Below, piece by piece: positions 49,641 through 62,446 of a stretch of DNA of 64,000 nucleotides. The notes beneath the pieces were generated by a model. It was not told where the DNA came from. It saw nothing but the letters and a program-made list of their open reading frames with translations, and made no database searches. Position 1 is the first letter of the stretch; every line of letters begins with the position of its first letter. The stretch covers positions 186,672,742 to 186,736,741 of the forward strand of contig CM067369.1 of assembly GCA_034401795.1 (NCBI GenBank), written 5' to 3'. The DNA is from Chaetoderma sp. LZ-2023a. Taxonomy: Eukaryota; Mollusca; Caudofoveata; Chaetodermatida; Chaetodermatidae. The translations under genes were made by a program, and so were the position numbers.

Positions 49641-52432
49641 AGTTGCATATCTAGTTTTGATTTAAACACGCTGCGTGTGGGTTCCTTGACCACAACAGAA
49701 GGGAGTGAGTTCCATATGTTAATAATTCGGTTTGGGAAAAAATGCCTACAAATTTCTTTTCTGCTGCGTTTAGTGTTGAGCTTGAATGTGTGACCTCTAG
49801 TACATGTGTTACTTGATCGGTCAAAGAATGTGTTTTTGTCAATGTTGTAATCATCATGGATAATTTTGTATGTTTCGATTAAGTCTCCTCCAGTATTTTA
49901 GTGACATGAGATTCAAAGCCTTTAACCTATCTGTGTAGCAGTAGTTTCTCAAATGGGGAACAAGTTTAGTGGCTCTGCGCTGGATCCTCTCGATTATACA
50001 AGATTATTTTTTTAAACGAGGAGACCATATGCAGTTACAGTATTCCAAAGTTGGTCGGACTAGTGATTTGAATAACAGGGTAAGCGTGTTTTCATCTATG
50101 TAATTGAAGGTTCTGTTAATTAGACCAACTATACTGTTGGCCTTTGATACAGTTGCATTTATATGGGTATCAAAGGAGAGGTTTTCATCTATGTGTATGC
50201 TAAGATCTTTTTCACTTGTGGACTGTATGATTTCAATGGTTTGTGACTGGCATGTAGTGTCCGTCATATAATACTGGGTCCTAGGATTATTTGAACCAAA
50301 ATGCATTACATGTGTTTTGTCTGTATTAAAGTGGAGCTGCCAAATCTGAGACCAATTACATACATTATCTATATTATCTTGAAGGTTCACGGTGTTAGGG
50401 TTACCAAACAGTTGTGTATCATCTGCAAAGATCTTACAAGGGCAGGTTACAGAATCGGGTAGATCGTTTATATACAAAAGGAAAAGTGTAGGTCCCAAAA
50501 CACTGCCTTGAGGTACACCACTAGTGATGGCTGTCCAGTCGGTTGTTGCTTTGGTGATCTTTACACAGATTTCTTTCGGTTAGAAATGCTTCAGTCCAGT
50601 TAATTAGTTGCTCTCCTAGACCGTACATTCTCATTTTCTTTAGAAGTCTTTTGTGTGGTACTGTATCGAAAGCTTTGGAAAAATCTAAGTATATTGTGTC
50701 TATGGGTTTGTTTTCATCTAGATTGGATGTTATGGTTTCCATGTACTCCAGTAACTGTGTTTTGCATGATCTGTTATGTCTTCAGCCATGTTGACAGCTG
50801 GTGAAAAGGTTGTTTGTTTCCATGTGGTTCATTATTGCATCACGTACAAATGTTTCTAAAAGTTTGCAAAGTGAGCAAGTTAGACTGATGGGTCTGTAGT
50901 TGCTTGGATTACTTTTTGGGCTTTTCCTATAAATCGGACAGACATTAGCCATTTTCCAAATCTCAGGTATTACGGCTTCCTCTAAAGATTTCTTAAATAG
51001 GATGCTAAGGGGTACACTGATCTCTTTTGCTAGTTCAATCAAAATTCGTATGGGTATGCCGTCTGGTCCATGACTTTTATTTGGGTTTAGTTTTTTTAGT
51101 TTGGCTTCATTATTCTCTGGGCTTATAGAAATGTCTGGCAAAACAGCGTTTGTGATATTGGGGATATTTTCTGGCATTGTATTTACGTTCTCTTCTGTAA
51201 ATATGCTTGCAAAATAGATGTTAAAAACTTCTGCCTTTTCTATATAATTTCTACACACTTGATCGGTTGAATATTTAACTTGGCCTACTGTTTCCTTGAG
51301 AGTTGTTTTGCTTTTGACATATTTCCAAAAGGAGTTGGGGTTTTTCTTGCATTCTTTTGCTATATTTCGTTCAAATGACCGTTTGGCTTGTTTGATACAT
51401 GATGTAGAATTATTCCTTGCAGTTTTTTTATTGGTTATAATCATCAGAACTCTTTGTTTTCTTGTATCTGTGTACAGTTTGTTTTTTGCTTTAAGGGTGT
51501 GTGTGGCACTGGAAGTAAGCTATAGGTGTTTCCGTTTACTCAACTTGTTTGTTTTTGGGATGTGTTGATTTAGCATTGTGGTTAAGATGTTGTAAATAAG
51601 GTTCCATGCTTCTGGTGTATGAAGTTCCTGCATGTTTGTCCAGTCAATATTGCTGACTTCCCTGCGCATGTCATTGTACCTACCTTTATTCAGCAAACGT
51701 TTGTGCAAATTTGATTCAGTTGAAACATTAAATATATATAGGCGTGAAGGTTTATTTGCACAACATCGTGATCACTTTGTCCTAACGGGGCTAGATGAAA
51801 TATGTTATTGATAATGTTTGTACTGTTTCCCAAATTGAGATCTAAGATATTTGATTTCTGGTTTATCCTGTGTCTTGTTGTTTTAATACAAACTGGTGGA
51901 GAAAATTGTTTCTTATGGTGTTGATAAAGTTGTCACTATCATGAGTGCATGAGAGACCAAAAGACCAGTTGATATCTGGGAAGTTAAAGTCTCCTGTAAT
52001 AAAAATGTGGTCTGGTTTTAATTTCCTAGTGTTGTTTATTAGGGCCATGAGATTTAAATTGTTGTCTCTATCACTGTTGGGACTCATTTTCTTTATTCTG
52101 GGTAGTCCATGCAGACCAAACTGACTCCTTGAAAGAATCGCCACTTAGTGTCTCACAGGGTTGGGATTGTAGTAGTTTGTGGCTGTAGATGGCAACTCCC
52201 CTAGCTGGGTTATTATTAAGAAATAAATCATCGTTATCTTGTTGCAGTTCATTTAATTTGATGCTTGTGCTGGGATCTTGGTATTTAGGGAAAACTTCAG
52301 TAAAACATATAACAGCTGGAGAGGTTTCATGGACTATTGCTTCGAGTTCATTTCTTTTATTCAGCAGACTATCTGCATTGATGTAGATGCATATGTCTGT
52401 AGGTAGAGTTTTCTGTGCAGTGGATGTCTTCC
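49640..52432 (-). pseudogene. CR1-type LINE ORF2: endonuclease and reverse transcriptase
   Basis: From the right on the minus strand the endonuclease shows [17 protein letters not shown] near 52385, [12 protein letters not shown] near 52300, [13 protein letters not shown] near 52195, GDFNFPDINW near 51990 and GQSDHDVV near 51785. The RT follows: ETVGQVKYS near 51285, NPNKSHGPDGIP near 51080, SNPSNYRPISL near 50905 and motif A TIYLDFSKAFDTVPHKRLL near 50700. Then come GPTLFLLYINDL near 50495, catalytic FADDTQLFG near 50430, and the thumb-side LHFNTDKTHVMHFGS. The C-terminal IWNSLPSVVVKEP lies near 49710. Frameshifts fall near 52130, 51860, 51450 and 50760-50500. All catalytic residues that I can see remain. 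It begins at the TA array with little or no 5' leader, so it is probably 5'-truncated. Confidence 0.9.
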
Positions 52433-52435
52433 CCG

Positions 52436-54310
<1,875 letters not shown>

Positions 54311-54408
54311 TACTATTAGTGCTCCTTCCAATATTGTCTTCTTTTTTGGAGATTTTGATTTGACTGAGTCATTGGTTTGTTCATATTTGTCGTTAATGGT
54401 TCATATGG

Positions 54409-54420
54409 TACCTGACACCA
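54409..54420 (-). other. Primer-binding site of the Ty3/Gypsy element
   Basis: On the minus strand TGGTGTCAGGTA follows the 5' LTR with no gap. Its first nine bases complement a tRNA 3' end CTGACACCA, which fits common animal tRNA-Leu. The match beyond nine bases was not verified. Confidence 0.65.
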
Positions 54421-54632
54421 TATAAAGATTGGCCCTGGGAAGGTGGAATACATAAGTAAATGTTCGTAGATTACTATTTATTCATGAGGGAGGCTTCGGG
54501 AACATATACGTGGACATATATCTTCGTTAGATATGCATGACTGAACTCAACTGTCAAAACTCCAGAATACGTCATTATACCCAAGGTAGGAATTTAAACC
54601 TGGAAGGTCGCTTTCAGGGATATGTATTTACA
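54421..54632 (-). repeat. 5' LTR of the Ty3/Gypsy element
   Basis: 212 bp, in the same orientation as 44724-44935. On the minus strand it starts TGTAAATACA and ends CTTTATA, next to the primer site. Confidence 0.9.
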
Positions 54633-54637
54633 CGGTA

Positions 54638-54765
54638 CATCAATTAATACGACAGACAGTTCCATGTGCGTGCCCTGTGTGACATACTTGGTGGCAAACC
54701 AGAGAATCCAGACCTGCCCTGTTCTCTTCCAAATTACATTATCTCGAATATGGAGCGTATCAGCA
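54638..54765 (+). pseudogene. LINE C-terminal region, right part
   Basis: If the Ty3 element and one target copy are ignored, the frame ...HFLASC at 44722 continues in phase as TSINTTDSS here. It runs on to about 54764, where a different repeat starts. This supports the Ty3 element having landed in an existing LINE. Confidence 0.6.
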
Positions 54766-54872
54766 GAGATTCAAGATTCAAGATTATTTATTTTCATATT
54801 TAGTCGTCATTATCAGAGATTACAATAGGCAGTCCACTAAAGGCAAGCCTATGGAGCGGTGGACTCCTAACA
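54765..54872 (-). repeat. 3' end of a LINE-like repeat with ATCTTGA heptamers
   Basis: It contains GATTCAAGATTCAAGATT (plus sense), then 'attatttattttcatattta' and 'caataggcagtccactaaag', then 'gagcggtggact'. A diverged relative lies at 55914-56020. Read on the minus strand it ends in tandem GAATCTT units, as expected for a LINE 3' tail. Confidence 0.6.
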
Positions 54873-55913
54873 TTCATTGCAAAATATACTATGACATATA
54901 TAATATGATGTAACATAAACAGACATATATTACGTGATCATATATGAACAGTAAGTATATACATAAAGGATACAACAGTAAAACAGGACAATTACATTCA
55001 TGAACATAAAGGAATGGAGCGTGGGAGAGGGATGGGGTGGGGGACTGGATCTATGCCTGTCACAAAGAGAGAATGCGTCTACTCTCTATACAATGACCAC
55101 ATATACAGGACTCTTGTTAACCTTCACTTAACGTCTATAGTTTTGTTTTACACCATTGTCTACATACTCCAGAAGGTTCTTCAAATAGAGAGGAGTAATC
55201 TACATGTATGTACAAGAAGAAGAAATATGAGTCAAAACTATCTGACTATTGCACACTGTTTTAAGACAAATTTACGCGATAAAGTTGCTATGAATACATC
55301 TCTATGTGTTGAAATTGTTAAATGGAAAGTATACGTTTTATATCCCAATTTGCAAGCAATTTAAACTAAGTAACCAGTTTTCGTTTTCAATTTAGCTCAC
55401 CTGGCTAATACATAGAATCGCGATGACGTCATCACAATGAAATTTCCCATAATACCCTGGGAGCGACGCCATTTATGGAGGGGCTAATTTAGCATTAAGA
55501 GCAATGGGCCGTAAAACCTTAATTACATTTTCTTTACTATCTTGCAAAATTCACTCATGATTTGATGTTTTGAGTTACACTTACTGTTTTCTGATACCGG
55601 GCGGAATTATTACACTTTCAGATACCAGATTTGATGGTTTGAGCTTCATGGAAAATGTAAACGTATTGCTCTGGGCAGTCCTCTTCAGCATATAGTAAGT
55701 TTGCCCCAACTTTATGGTGGCCGATCTCAAGATGCCCGGATGTGCGAAACTGAACTAGTGTCGAGTATCCAGTTTAGGAGGGGCCAAGCAGAAATTGCTA
55801 ATAATTTAATAAATACCTTAGATATTTGAAAATAAATTGGCTTTACTTGTTAGTGGCTTTATCCCTTATCCAGCGCCAAGTTAGAAGAAAATCCCCCAAA
55901 GCGAAATGTCAAA
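54873..55913. other. Gene-free stretch
   Basis: No gene is recognised. A 116-codon frame at 55014-55364 has no family resemblance. A short TTTAGCTCACCTGG phrase at 55391 marks a fragment of the dispersed repeat seen at 12455. Confidence 0.5.
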
Positions 55914-56020
55914 CGATTCAAGATTTAGTGTTATTTATTTCATTAATTTTTTTTGTACAAATTTAATGTCACAACAGGTAGTCCACCTAAGGCAGAGACT
56001 ATAGGGCGGTGGACTAATGT
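55914..56020 (-). repeat. Second LINE-3'-end-like repeat
   Basis: 'aaacgattcaagatttagtg' through 'caggtagtccacctaaggca' and 'gggcggtggact'. It is related to 54765-54872. Confidence 0.55.
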
Positions 56021-58850
56021 CAACGAAATAAAGGAAACATGGAAACGCATAAAGACACTGCTTAACAAACAAAACAAGAAAGCAGAATCAACGATTTGTT
56101 TACAAAAATAAGATTATAACTGATGGTCACGAAATTGCCAATAACTTTAATGAATATTTTATTAACATCGGACCAAATCTATCGCAGAAAATTCAAACAA
56201 ATTCAGATAAAAGCATACAAGACTATCTAACTGGCAGCTGTCAGTCCTCAATGTTTGTATATCCTACTGATACAGAGGAGATATATACAAAATTCTCATG
56301 AAATTAGCACTAACAAAAGTGCTGGAATTGATAATTTTATCGTGTGACACCCATATAAAAGGCAAAGGATCAGTAGGGTTGCGCGATTTTAGCTTTGAAA
56401 CATCGCGATCGATTTTATAAAAAAAATCACGATTTTTAAATCATAGGTCCAAATTCCCAAAAGTATAAACCGGGGTGACGTGACAAGTCACCAAAACTGG
56501 GTCTTGGTATTTCTAGAAAAAGTTGAAATAAATGATACATAAATAGCACGAAATTAGAACACAATTTCATGCGACAAGTTCTTACCATCCTATGTCTATG
56601 CTTAATGTATACCTTATATCCATAATCGCGGGATTGAAATTATTAATTGTGACCACCTAAATATTGCACATAGTTTCATAAACATCGTTTATTTCATCAA
56701 AATTTGACATAAAATGTCGTCGAGTAAATGTATAAATCCCGCTTCCACTTATAGCCTCCCTTTTTGTATGACGAGTTTGGGTTATTACCCGAGTAGCGCG
56801 AAGACGCTAATATTAGTACCCGGGGAGATACTGGGCAATCCATATACATAGGACGGTAGCTTTGAGTAGCTACGATAGTAACGGCGTAAACTCGTCCTAT
56901 TATAGTGCAGTTTATACATTGTGTAGTTGCTTTTAGAATGTACGATTTACATTTAAGAGTAATCAACAGAGCACACAGTTCAAAATACAACACTCTGGAA
57001 TGCTGTTGCGTTATTTTGTTTAATTAGGCATGACAACCGAGTCAAAAAGGAAAAATTAGTACACAGCCTGAAATTGCTAAAAGAATTAAAAAGAATTATG
57101 TTCAGTGATTATTGCCTAACACTCTACAACTAAATATATACTTGGTATTTCACGACAGACTCAGGGTCTGCAGCCAAAGAAAGAAAATTATATGGCGATT
57201 CGACCGAGTAACTAGCTGGTTTTCTCAATGACAAAGGTTTTACCTCGCTATTGTTAGCTGGTTTACCATAAAGCTTTGTGTTTTGATTAGGACTTAGCGA
57301 ACACATGCGTGAAGCGATCATGAATAAACAATGGATACATGGGCAAATGGATTATAACTGTATTCTTTTACTGCTGGATGATGAGTTTTAAAATCATAGT
57401 CTGCTAAAAATTTTCACGATTTTGCGATTTTTTTCAATTGCATCGTAGAAAATCATGATTTTTTTCAAAATCGCGGTTCTTTATTAAATCGCGAAATCGT
57501 GCAAGCCTACTCATCAGATTTTACTAACTACCGGCCAGTCTCAGTACTCCCCCTTTTCTCAAAACTCCTAGAAAGACTATTATAATAGGCTGACAAAATA
57601 TCTAAACAAAAATCCAATAATTTACCAATCCCAATATGGCTTCAGAGAAAAGCATTCAACCATGCTGGCATTTGTGGATATGATGGAAAAGATTTCGACC
57701 TCTTGAAAACAAAGAACACATATTGCGTATATTTCTAGACCTCTCAAAAGCCGTTGATACAATCGATCACGAAATTCTACTTAAAAAATTAACATTCTAT
57801 GGAATAAGTGACATTGCACCAAACTGGCTTCGGAGTTATTTAACTAACATAGTGCAATGCATGCAATACAATGAAGTCTTATCTGGGAGTGGCAACCTAG
57901 TATGCGGTGTTCCGCAAGGATCAATTCTTGGCCCTTTGCTGTTTTTATTATACATGAATGACCTTCCAAAAATCTGTCACCATCTATCCTTGATACTGTT
58001 TGCAGATGATACCAATTCATTTTGCAACCATAAGAGCATAGAGACTTTATACAAAAATGTAAATTATGAAATGGAAACGGTAATTCAATGGTTTAAAGTT
58101 AATAAACTATCACTAAACATCTCAAAAACTAATTACATATTATTTACTAATGCAAAAAATGCTGATCTCCCAAAAATTTATATCGATAACCAGGAGATAC
58201 ATGAGGCCCAATCTGTTAAGTTTTTAGGTGTGTATTTAGACAAGCATCTCACATGGGAGAAGCACATAGGAACTATTACATCCAAGATAGCAAAGAACAT
58301 TGGTATCATGCGTAGACTTAAATCCTACTACCAATTATTTTAATAAAAACTCTATAGCGCACTAATACTACCACATATCACATACTGTAATACTATATGG
58401 ACGAATGCACATCAAACAAAACTAACAAAGTTAGAATCACTGCAAAAGAAAGCCATTAAGTTATTCTCTCAAGCAGCAAAGGGCCAAAACATTTTCAAAG
58501 CTGAGAAACTAATAAAACTTAAAGACATTGGCAAACTGCAACTTTATTCGATCCTAAGAGACTTCCATAACGGTAATTTACCAGCCCCTCTCTCAGACCT
58601 CTTTACACACAACACGGAAATACACTTACAACAATAGAGCCAAACATAACTGACATACACAATACTGCCGCACAGAAACAGCCAGAAACAAAACATCAAC
58701 ACAAGCCATAAAACCTTGGAACTGCACTGACGAAGAAACACGCACACAAATTATCACAAAACATCCTACAAACGAAACCTTAAAAACATGATAATAGAAA
58801 ATTACTAGATCAATGCTGGCCACAATGACTATGCTATCATATTCCTGGAC
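56021..58850 (+). pseudogene. LINE reverse transcriptase, split by a DNA element
   Basis: The left part (56021-56371) encodes a linker and RT start: KETWKRIKTLLNKQ, then GHEIANNFNEYFINIGPNL near 56133 and STNKSAGIDNFI near 56307. The right part resumes at 57512 with SDFTNYRPVSVLPLFSKLLE. The main frame at 57723-58343 holds motif [21 protein letters not shown] (57732; catalytic Asp kept, the second usually Asp-containing AFD is AVD), [19 protein letters not shown] (57910), catalytic FADDTNSF (58000) and [18 protein letters not shown] (58217). After a stop at 58341 the thumb and C-terminal part continue (HITYCNTIWTNAHQTKL, about 58374). Stops near 57590 and 58345 and frameshifts make it non-functional. 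It looks like the CR1/Jockey assemblage. Confidence 0.85.
56372..57511. mobile_element. Non-autonomous DNA element inserted in the LINE RT
   Basis: 1140 bp with imperfect inverted ends: AGTAGGGTTGCGCGATTT on the left, and on the right the complement of AGTAGGCTTGCACGATTT. Near both ends 'cgatttttaaatc'-like and 'gattttttt' stretches repeat. No transposase is seen. A clean target duplication was not found; an ATCAG phrase occurs near both borders. The end pattern recalls hAT-type elements, but this is a guess. Part of its interior (about 56600-56720) resembles the arms of the foldback element at 61.5-62.4 kb. Confidence 0.72.
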
Positions 58851-58958
58851 ATTCATAAACAAATCTAGAATTACCAGAGTTAGATTACCAGGGCCACCAC
58901 CATGGCTGTTAAATACTATAGAGAACAGGCTTAGTCTAGTCATCTCAACAACATTATT

Positions 58959-59078
58959 GTTACCTCTCCGGGATGTAGAAATTGTTTGAGTGTAGCTTTC
59001 GTGACCATCTCGGTCACTTCTTCAGCACTAACTGACGGTCGCTGGCAACATCACTCTGCTCAGTTCTTGTGGAGTCAC
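58959..59078 (-). repeat. Left inverted repeat of the Penelope-like element
   Basis: 120 bp, nearly identical to the complement of 59585-59704 with the mirror centre between them. It carries the complement of a hammerhead-like core at 58997-59025. Confidence 0.88.
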
Positions 59079-59079
59079 A

Positions 59080-59649
59080 ATGAGAAAACCACATCCCCCA
59101 CCTCGTAATAAACCTCCAGATGTCGAAAAGCTTCCACTAGTCAGACTTCCGTACATCCAAGGCCTATCAGAACACCTTGGCAGACTCTTCAGAGAACACC
59201 ACATCAAAACCTACCACAAGCCCATCAACACCTTAAGATCACAACTAGTAAGACCCAAAGATAAACTGACCACAGATGAACGCACTGGAGTCATCTACAA
59301 GATCGAATGTGACCAATGTGAGGGGATATACATAGGCGAAACCAAAAGGCCTCTCAGCACCAGAGTCAAAGAACATCTTAAAATCAATTCCAACTCAGCT
59401 ATGGCAGAGCATACAGAATCCACTGGCCATGTCATCCCCGCCAGCAGTGCCTCGGTCATCAACATTGAGACCAACTTATTCAAACTGAAGGTTAAAGAGG
59501 CCATAGAAATCTACAAGCATCAACCAACCATGAACAGAGATGAGGGCTACCGTATACCAGCAGTCTACCAGTCCATGCTGTCACGTGACTCCACAAGAAC
59601 TGACCAGAGTGACGTTGCCAGCGACCGTCAGTTATTGCTGAAGAAGTGA
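59080..59649 (+). CDS. Penelope-type GIY-YIG endonuclease (C-terminal part)
   Basis: 189 residues with no interruption. It corresponds to the C-terminal part of Penelope-like polyproteins: a connector LPYIQGLSEHLGRLFREHHI (residues about 24-43) and KDKLTTDERTGVIYKIECDQ (60-79). The endonuclease core has GVIY in place of GIY, CDQCEGIYIGETKRPLSTR (78-96, with YIGET matching the YIG motif and the following Arg), VKEHLK, and AMAEHTESTGH with the metal-site region. The enzyme would nick target DNA for reverse transcription. The first methionine lies just after the inverted repeat, so it is likely an accident of truncation; the natural protein would start far upstream with the RT. The last 20 residues are encoded by the right inverted repeat. 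Confidence 0.88.
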   Translation: MRKPHPPPRNKPPDVEKLPLVRLPYIQGLSEHLGRLFREHHIKTYHKPINTLRSQLVRPKDKLTTDERTGVIYKIECDQCEGIYIGETKRPLSTRVKEHLKINSNSAMAEHTESTGHVIPASSASVINIETNLFKLKVKEAIEIYKHQPTMNRDEGYRIPAVYQSMLSRDSTRTDQSDVASDRQLLLKK

Positions 59650-59704
59650 CCGAGATGGTCACGAAAGCTACACTCAAACAATTTCTACACCCCGGAGCGG
59701 TAAC
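59585..59704 (+). repeat. Right inverted repeat of the Penelope-like element
   Basis: 120 bp partner of 58959-59078. It overlaps the end of the endonuclease ORF and holds a hammerhead-like core at 59638-59666. Confidence 0.88.
59638..59666 (+). ncRNA. Hammerhead-ribozyme-like core
   Basis: CTGAAGA is followed by a 6 bp stem GTGACC/GGTCAC with loop GAGAT, then GAAA. This matches the hammerhead pattern CUGANGA - stem II - GAAA. Penelope-like terminal repeats are known to carry hammerhead ribozymes. I could not place helices I and III or a convincing cleavage triplet, so activity is unproven. The mirror copy is at 58997-59025 on the minus strand. Confidence 0.5.
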
Positions 59705-60057
59705 TAATTTTTCCTTATTATGAATCATCCTGGGATCAGGACCAACCTTTTCGGAAATAACATTATAATAATAATAATAGCACAGGCCATGAGAGCTGGT
59801 CAATCTGCATAAAATAATAATAGCTTACGGGTTTATTAGCAACGAGACCAATAATTCTGTTACATGCTAGTCATCTGCGTGACCTGATTATATGTGCTAG
59901 GCATGATTCTGAGCCTCTGGTTAATGTAAACACTTTTCTGCCTCAGATTTGAAAATAAATAAAGAGCTCAGTTTCACATAATTTTCATCCTGCACTACTT
60001 AAGCTGCATAACCAACACAGGAATTATTGGTTTGGTTATGCCCAATTTTGATGCCTG
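59705..60057. other. Gene-free stretch
   Basis: No gene. A short TAATAATAAT patch lies at 59764-59780. Confidence 0.5.
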
Positions 60058-60112
<55 letters not shown>

Positions 60113-60113
60113 G

Positions 60114-60156
<43 letters not shown>

Positions 60157-60226
60157 AACTACTACTACTACTACTACTACTACTGCTACTACTACTACTG
60201 CTACTACTACTACTACTGCTACTACA

Positions 60227-60274
<48 letters not shown>

Positions 60275-60454
60275 GCTACTACTACTACTACTACTACTAC
60301 TACTGCTACTACAACTACTACTACTACTACTACTACTGCTACTACAACTACTACTACTACTACTGCTACTACAACTACTACTACAACTACTACTACTACT
60401 ACTACTACTACTACTGCTACTACTACTACTACTACTACTACTACTGCTACTACA

Positions 60455-60489
<35 letters not shown>

Positions 60490-60530
60490 AACTACAACTA
60501 CTACTACTACTACTTTTTTTTTTTTTTTTT
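60058..60530. repeat. CTA array with CTG and CAA interruptions, then poly(T)
   Basis: About 150 triplets, mostly CTA, with CTG and CAA triplets at irregular intervals, then about 18 T. The phrase CTGCTACTACAACTA recurs, suggesting expansion by copying blocks. Long Leu, Thr or Ser runs in the frames are artefacts. Confidence 0.95.
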
Positions 60531-60773
60531 CTTTTTGAAAAACCGACGCTGACGCAGTCGGACAAACTTCACGGAGGAACTCCTTTAAAAGGCTTGCAAA
60601 CCCCCAGAAAAAAACCTGGTGAACTAGTAATCTTGATTAATATTACACCAAAACAATGATAAATAATGAGCATTAATACAATCTATAAATACATATGGCT
60701 TAAAAAGTATATATACAAAACAATAGGCTGATAAAGCTCCAATAGCAAAACAAAGCTTAACAAAGGCATTACT
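60531..60773. other. Gene-free stretch
   Basis: Nothing recognised. Confidence 0.4.
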
Positions 60774-61276
60774 ATTCAACCCAGGTGTAGTAGTAGACCC
60801 GTGTGGTGAGTGCAACTATCCAACAAATGAAAAGTGCCTCGTCAATCTATGACAAATAAGTCAATCATTGACGCCAGTGGGCTGATTCTCTAAAGATCAG
60901 CGGGCGTAGTAGCATTTGGGTAGGAAAATACATATAGTCGGCAGACAAATTTCAGAAAAATTGATGGCACTCTTGTTTACATTTTCAATTTACTTTATTG
61001 TAAGGTTTTGTAAATTACCATTCAATCCATGTGTGGTAGTAGACCCGTGTGGCGAGTGCAACTATTCAACAAATGAAAAGTGACTCGTCAATCAATGACA
61101 AATAAGTCAATCATTGACGCCAGTGGGCTGAGTCTTTAAAGATCAGCGGGCGTAGTAGCATTTGGGTAGCATAACATATATAGTCAGCAGGAAAATTACA
61201 GAAAAATAGATGGAAATAGATGGCGCTCTTGTTTCCATTTTTGATTTACTTTGTTGTAAGGTTTTGTAAATTACCC
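60774..61276 (+). repeat. 246 bp tandem duplication
   Basis: Copy 1 is about 60774-61019 and copy 2 about 61020-61276. Both run from 'attcaa(c/t)cca' through 'gtagtagacccgtgtgg', 'aatcattgacgccagtgggc' and 'ggcgtagtagcatttgggta' to 'gtaaggttttgtaaattacc'. Copy 2 has a small extra 'gatggaaata' repeat. There are about 20 differences by eye. No coding content is seen. Confidence 0.9.
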
Positions 61277-61496
61277 GGGAACAAATAACCCTATAAAACT
61301 CTGTGAAAATTCCTAAAATTACCTTGGACAATTTTATAATTCAATGGCAACTTACTTTATCGATTGATTATTAAATTACCCCAGTCTGTTTATTTGTTAA
61401 CATGAATTATTAAACATAACAATATCAAAGTGCAGACTAAAATGAATTACATGACACAGATTAATTAAAAGACACAGATAAATCAGCTGTAGTAAT

Positions 61497-62440
61497 TACC
61501 GTTAAAACTCGACTAAGGGACGCAGTTTTTTGGTCAAAACACATGTACTAGAAAGGGGGGTGCGTACTATATCGAGAACATTCCTTCCGCACATTTTTGG
61601 GTCGAAATCTTTCTTAAAAAGTCAGATTATACCACGAAAATTGAACTAAATATTACCCTAGCCAATTCGCGCCGCCTGACGACTATGTTTAATGTATACT
61701 CCAAAAACACCAAGCGGAAGTGAAATTATTAAATTGGGGCGCCTAAATATTGCTTATTCTTTAATACATATCACTTATTACATCAAAATTAATCCAGAAT
61801 TTGACATAAAATGGCGTCGAGAAAAGATACGTGTAGAAATCACGTGATTCGCCTCCAATCGCAAAAGATCTTTATTCTAATTAGAGCGAGTACTCGGACA
61901 TAAATATTCTGGACTCGGAACTCGGAAATTGCTATATATTATCATTGCGCGATAGGAACTGAGTGTTCCCGTACCTGTTTGATAACCAACTCCCGTTAGC
62001 GCATAAGATTACACAGCGCCTCCAATCACAAGAGCCAGATAACCAACTCCCATTAGCGCATAAGATCACACAGCGCCTCCAAACGCAAAAGAGCCATTAC
62101 AATCTGTTTCTATCACGCGATTTCGATGTTTTCAAGGAGACATTTTATGCCAAAATTAGATTGATTTTGATGTAATAAACAATCTTTATTGAAGATACAC
62201 GATATTTAGGCGGTCCTATTTAATAATTTCTCTAACATCATGATAATTTTTAGTCATGCATTAAACATGACGCGGAGTGATGGTTATTTTTGATACCAAT
62301 TTTCGATTTTTTAAAGGTACGTTTTTTCTAAATTTAACAGCGTCTTATACTTGAATACAAGAGTTTTTTGGACTGATTTTGGTCAAATTTGGGACAGCGT
62401 CCTATATTCGAGGGCGGCCTTTAGTCGAGAAATTACGGTA
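61497..62440. mobile_element. 944 bp foldback DNA element
   Basis: The ends are TACCGTTAAAACTCGACTAA on the left and, in complement, TACCGTAATTTCTCGACTAA on the right, with AAT on both sides (61494-61496; 62441-62443). The two halves are diverged inverted copies of each other. For example 'catcaaaattaatccagaat' and 'gaaattattaaattgg' near 61725-61800 have complements near 62150-62240. A 62 bp direct duplication ('gataaccaactcccgttagc') lies at about 61980-62100. No transposase is seen. The right end lies 6 bp from the stop codon of the LINE ORF beyond it. Confidence 0.8.
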
Positions 62441-62446
62441 AATGAT

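Larger units (their letters stand above)
58959..59704 (+). mobile_element. Penelope-like element fragment with inverted terminal repeats
   Basis: A GIY-YIG endonuclease ORF is enclosed by 120 bp inverted repeats (58959-59078 and 59585-59704). The reverse transcriptase that normally precedes the endonuclease is absent, so this is a 5'-truncated copy joined to an inverted terminal piece. Such structures are known for Penelope-like elements. Confidence 0.82.

Noticed and set aside
55014..55364. 116-codon plus-strand frame
   Set aside because: No recognisable domain; it lies among repeat fragments.
59999..60659. Poly-Ser, poly-Leu and poly-Thr frames of up to 210 codons
   Set aside because: They are translations of the CTA array, not genes.
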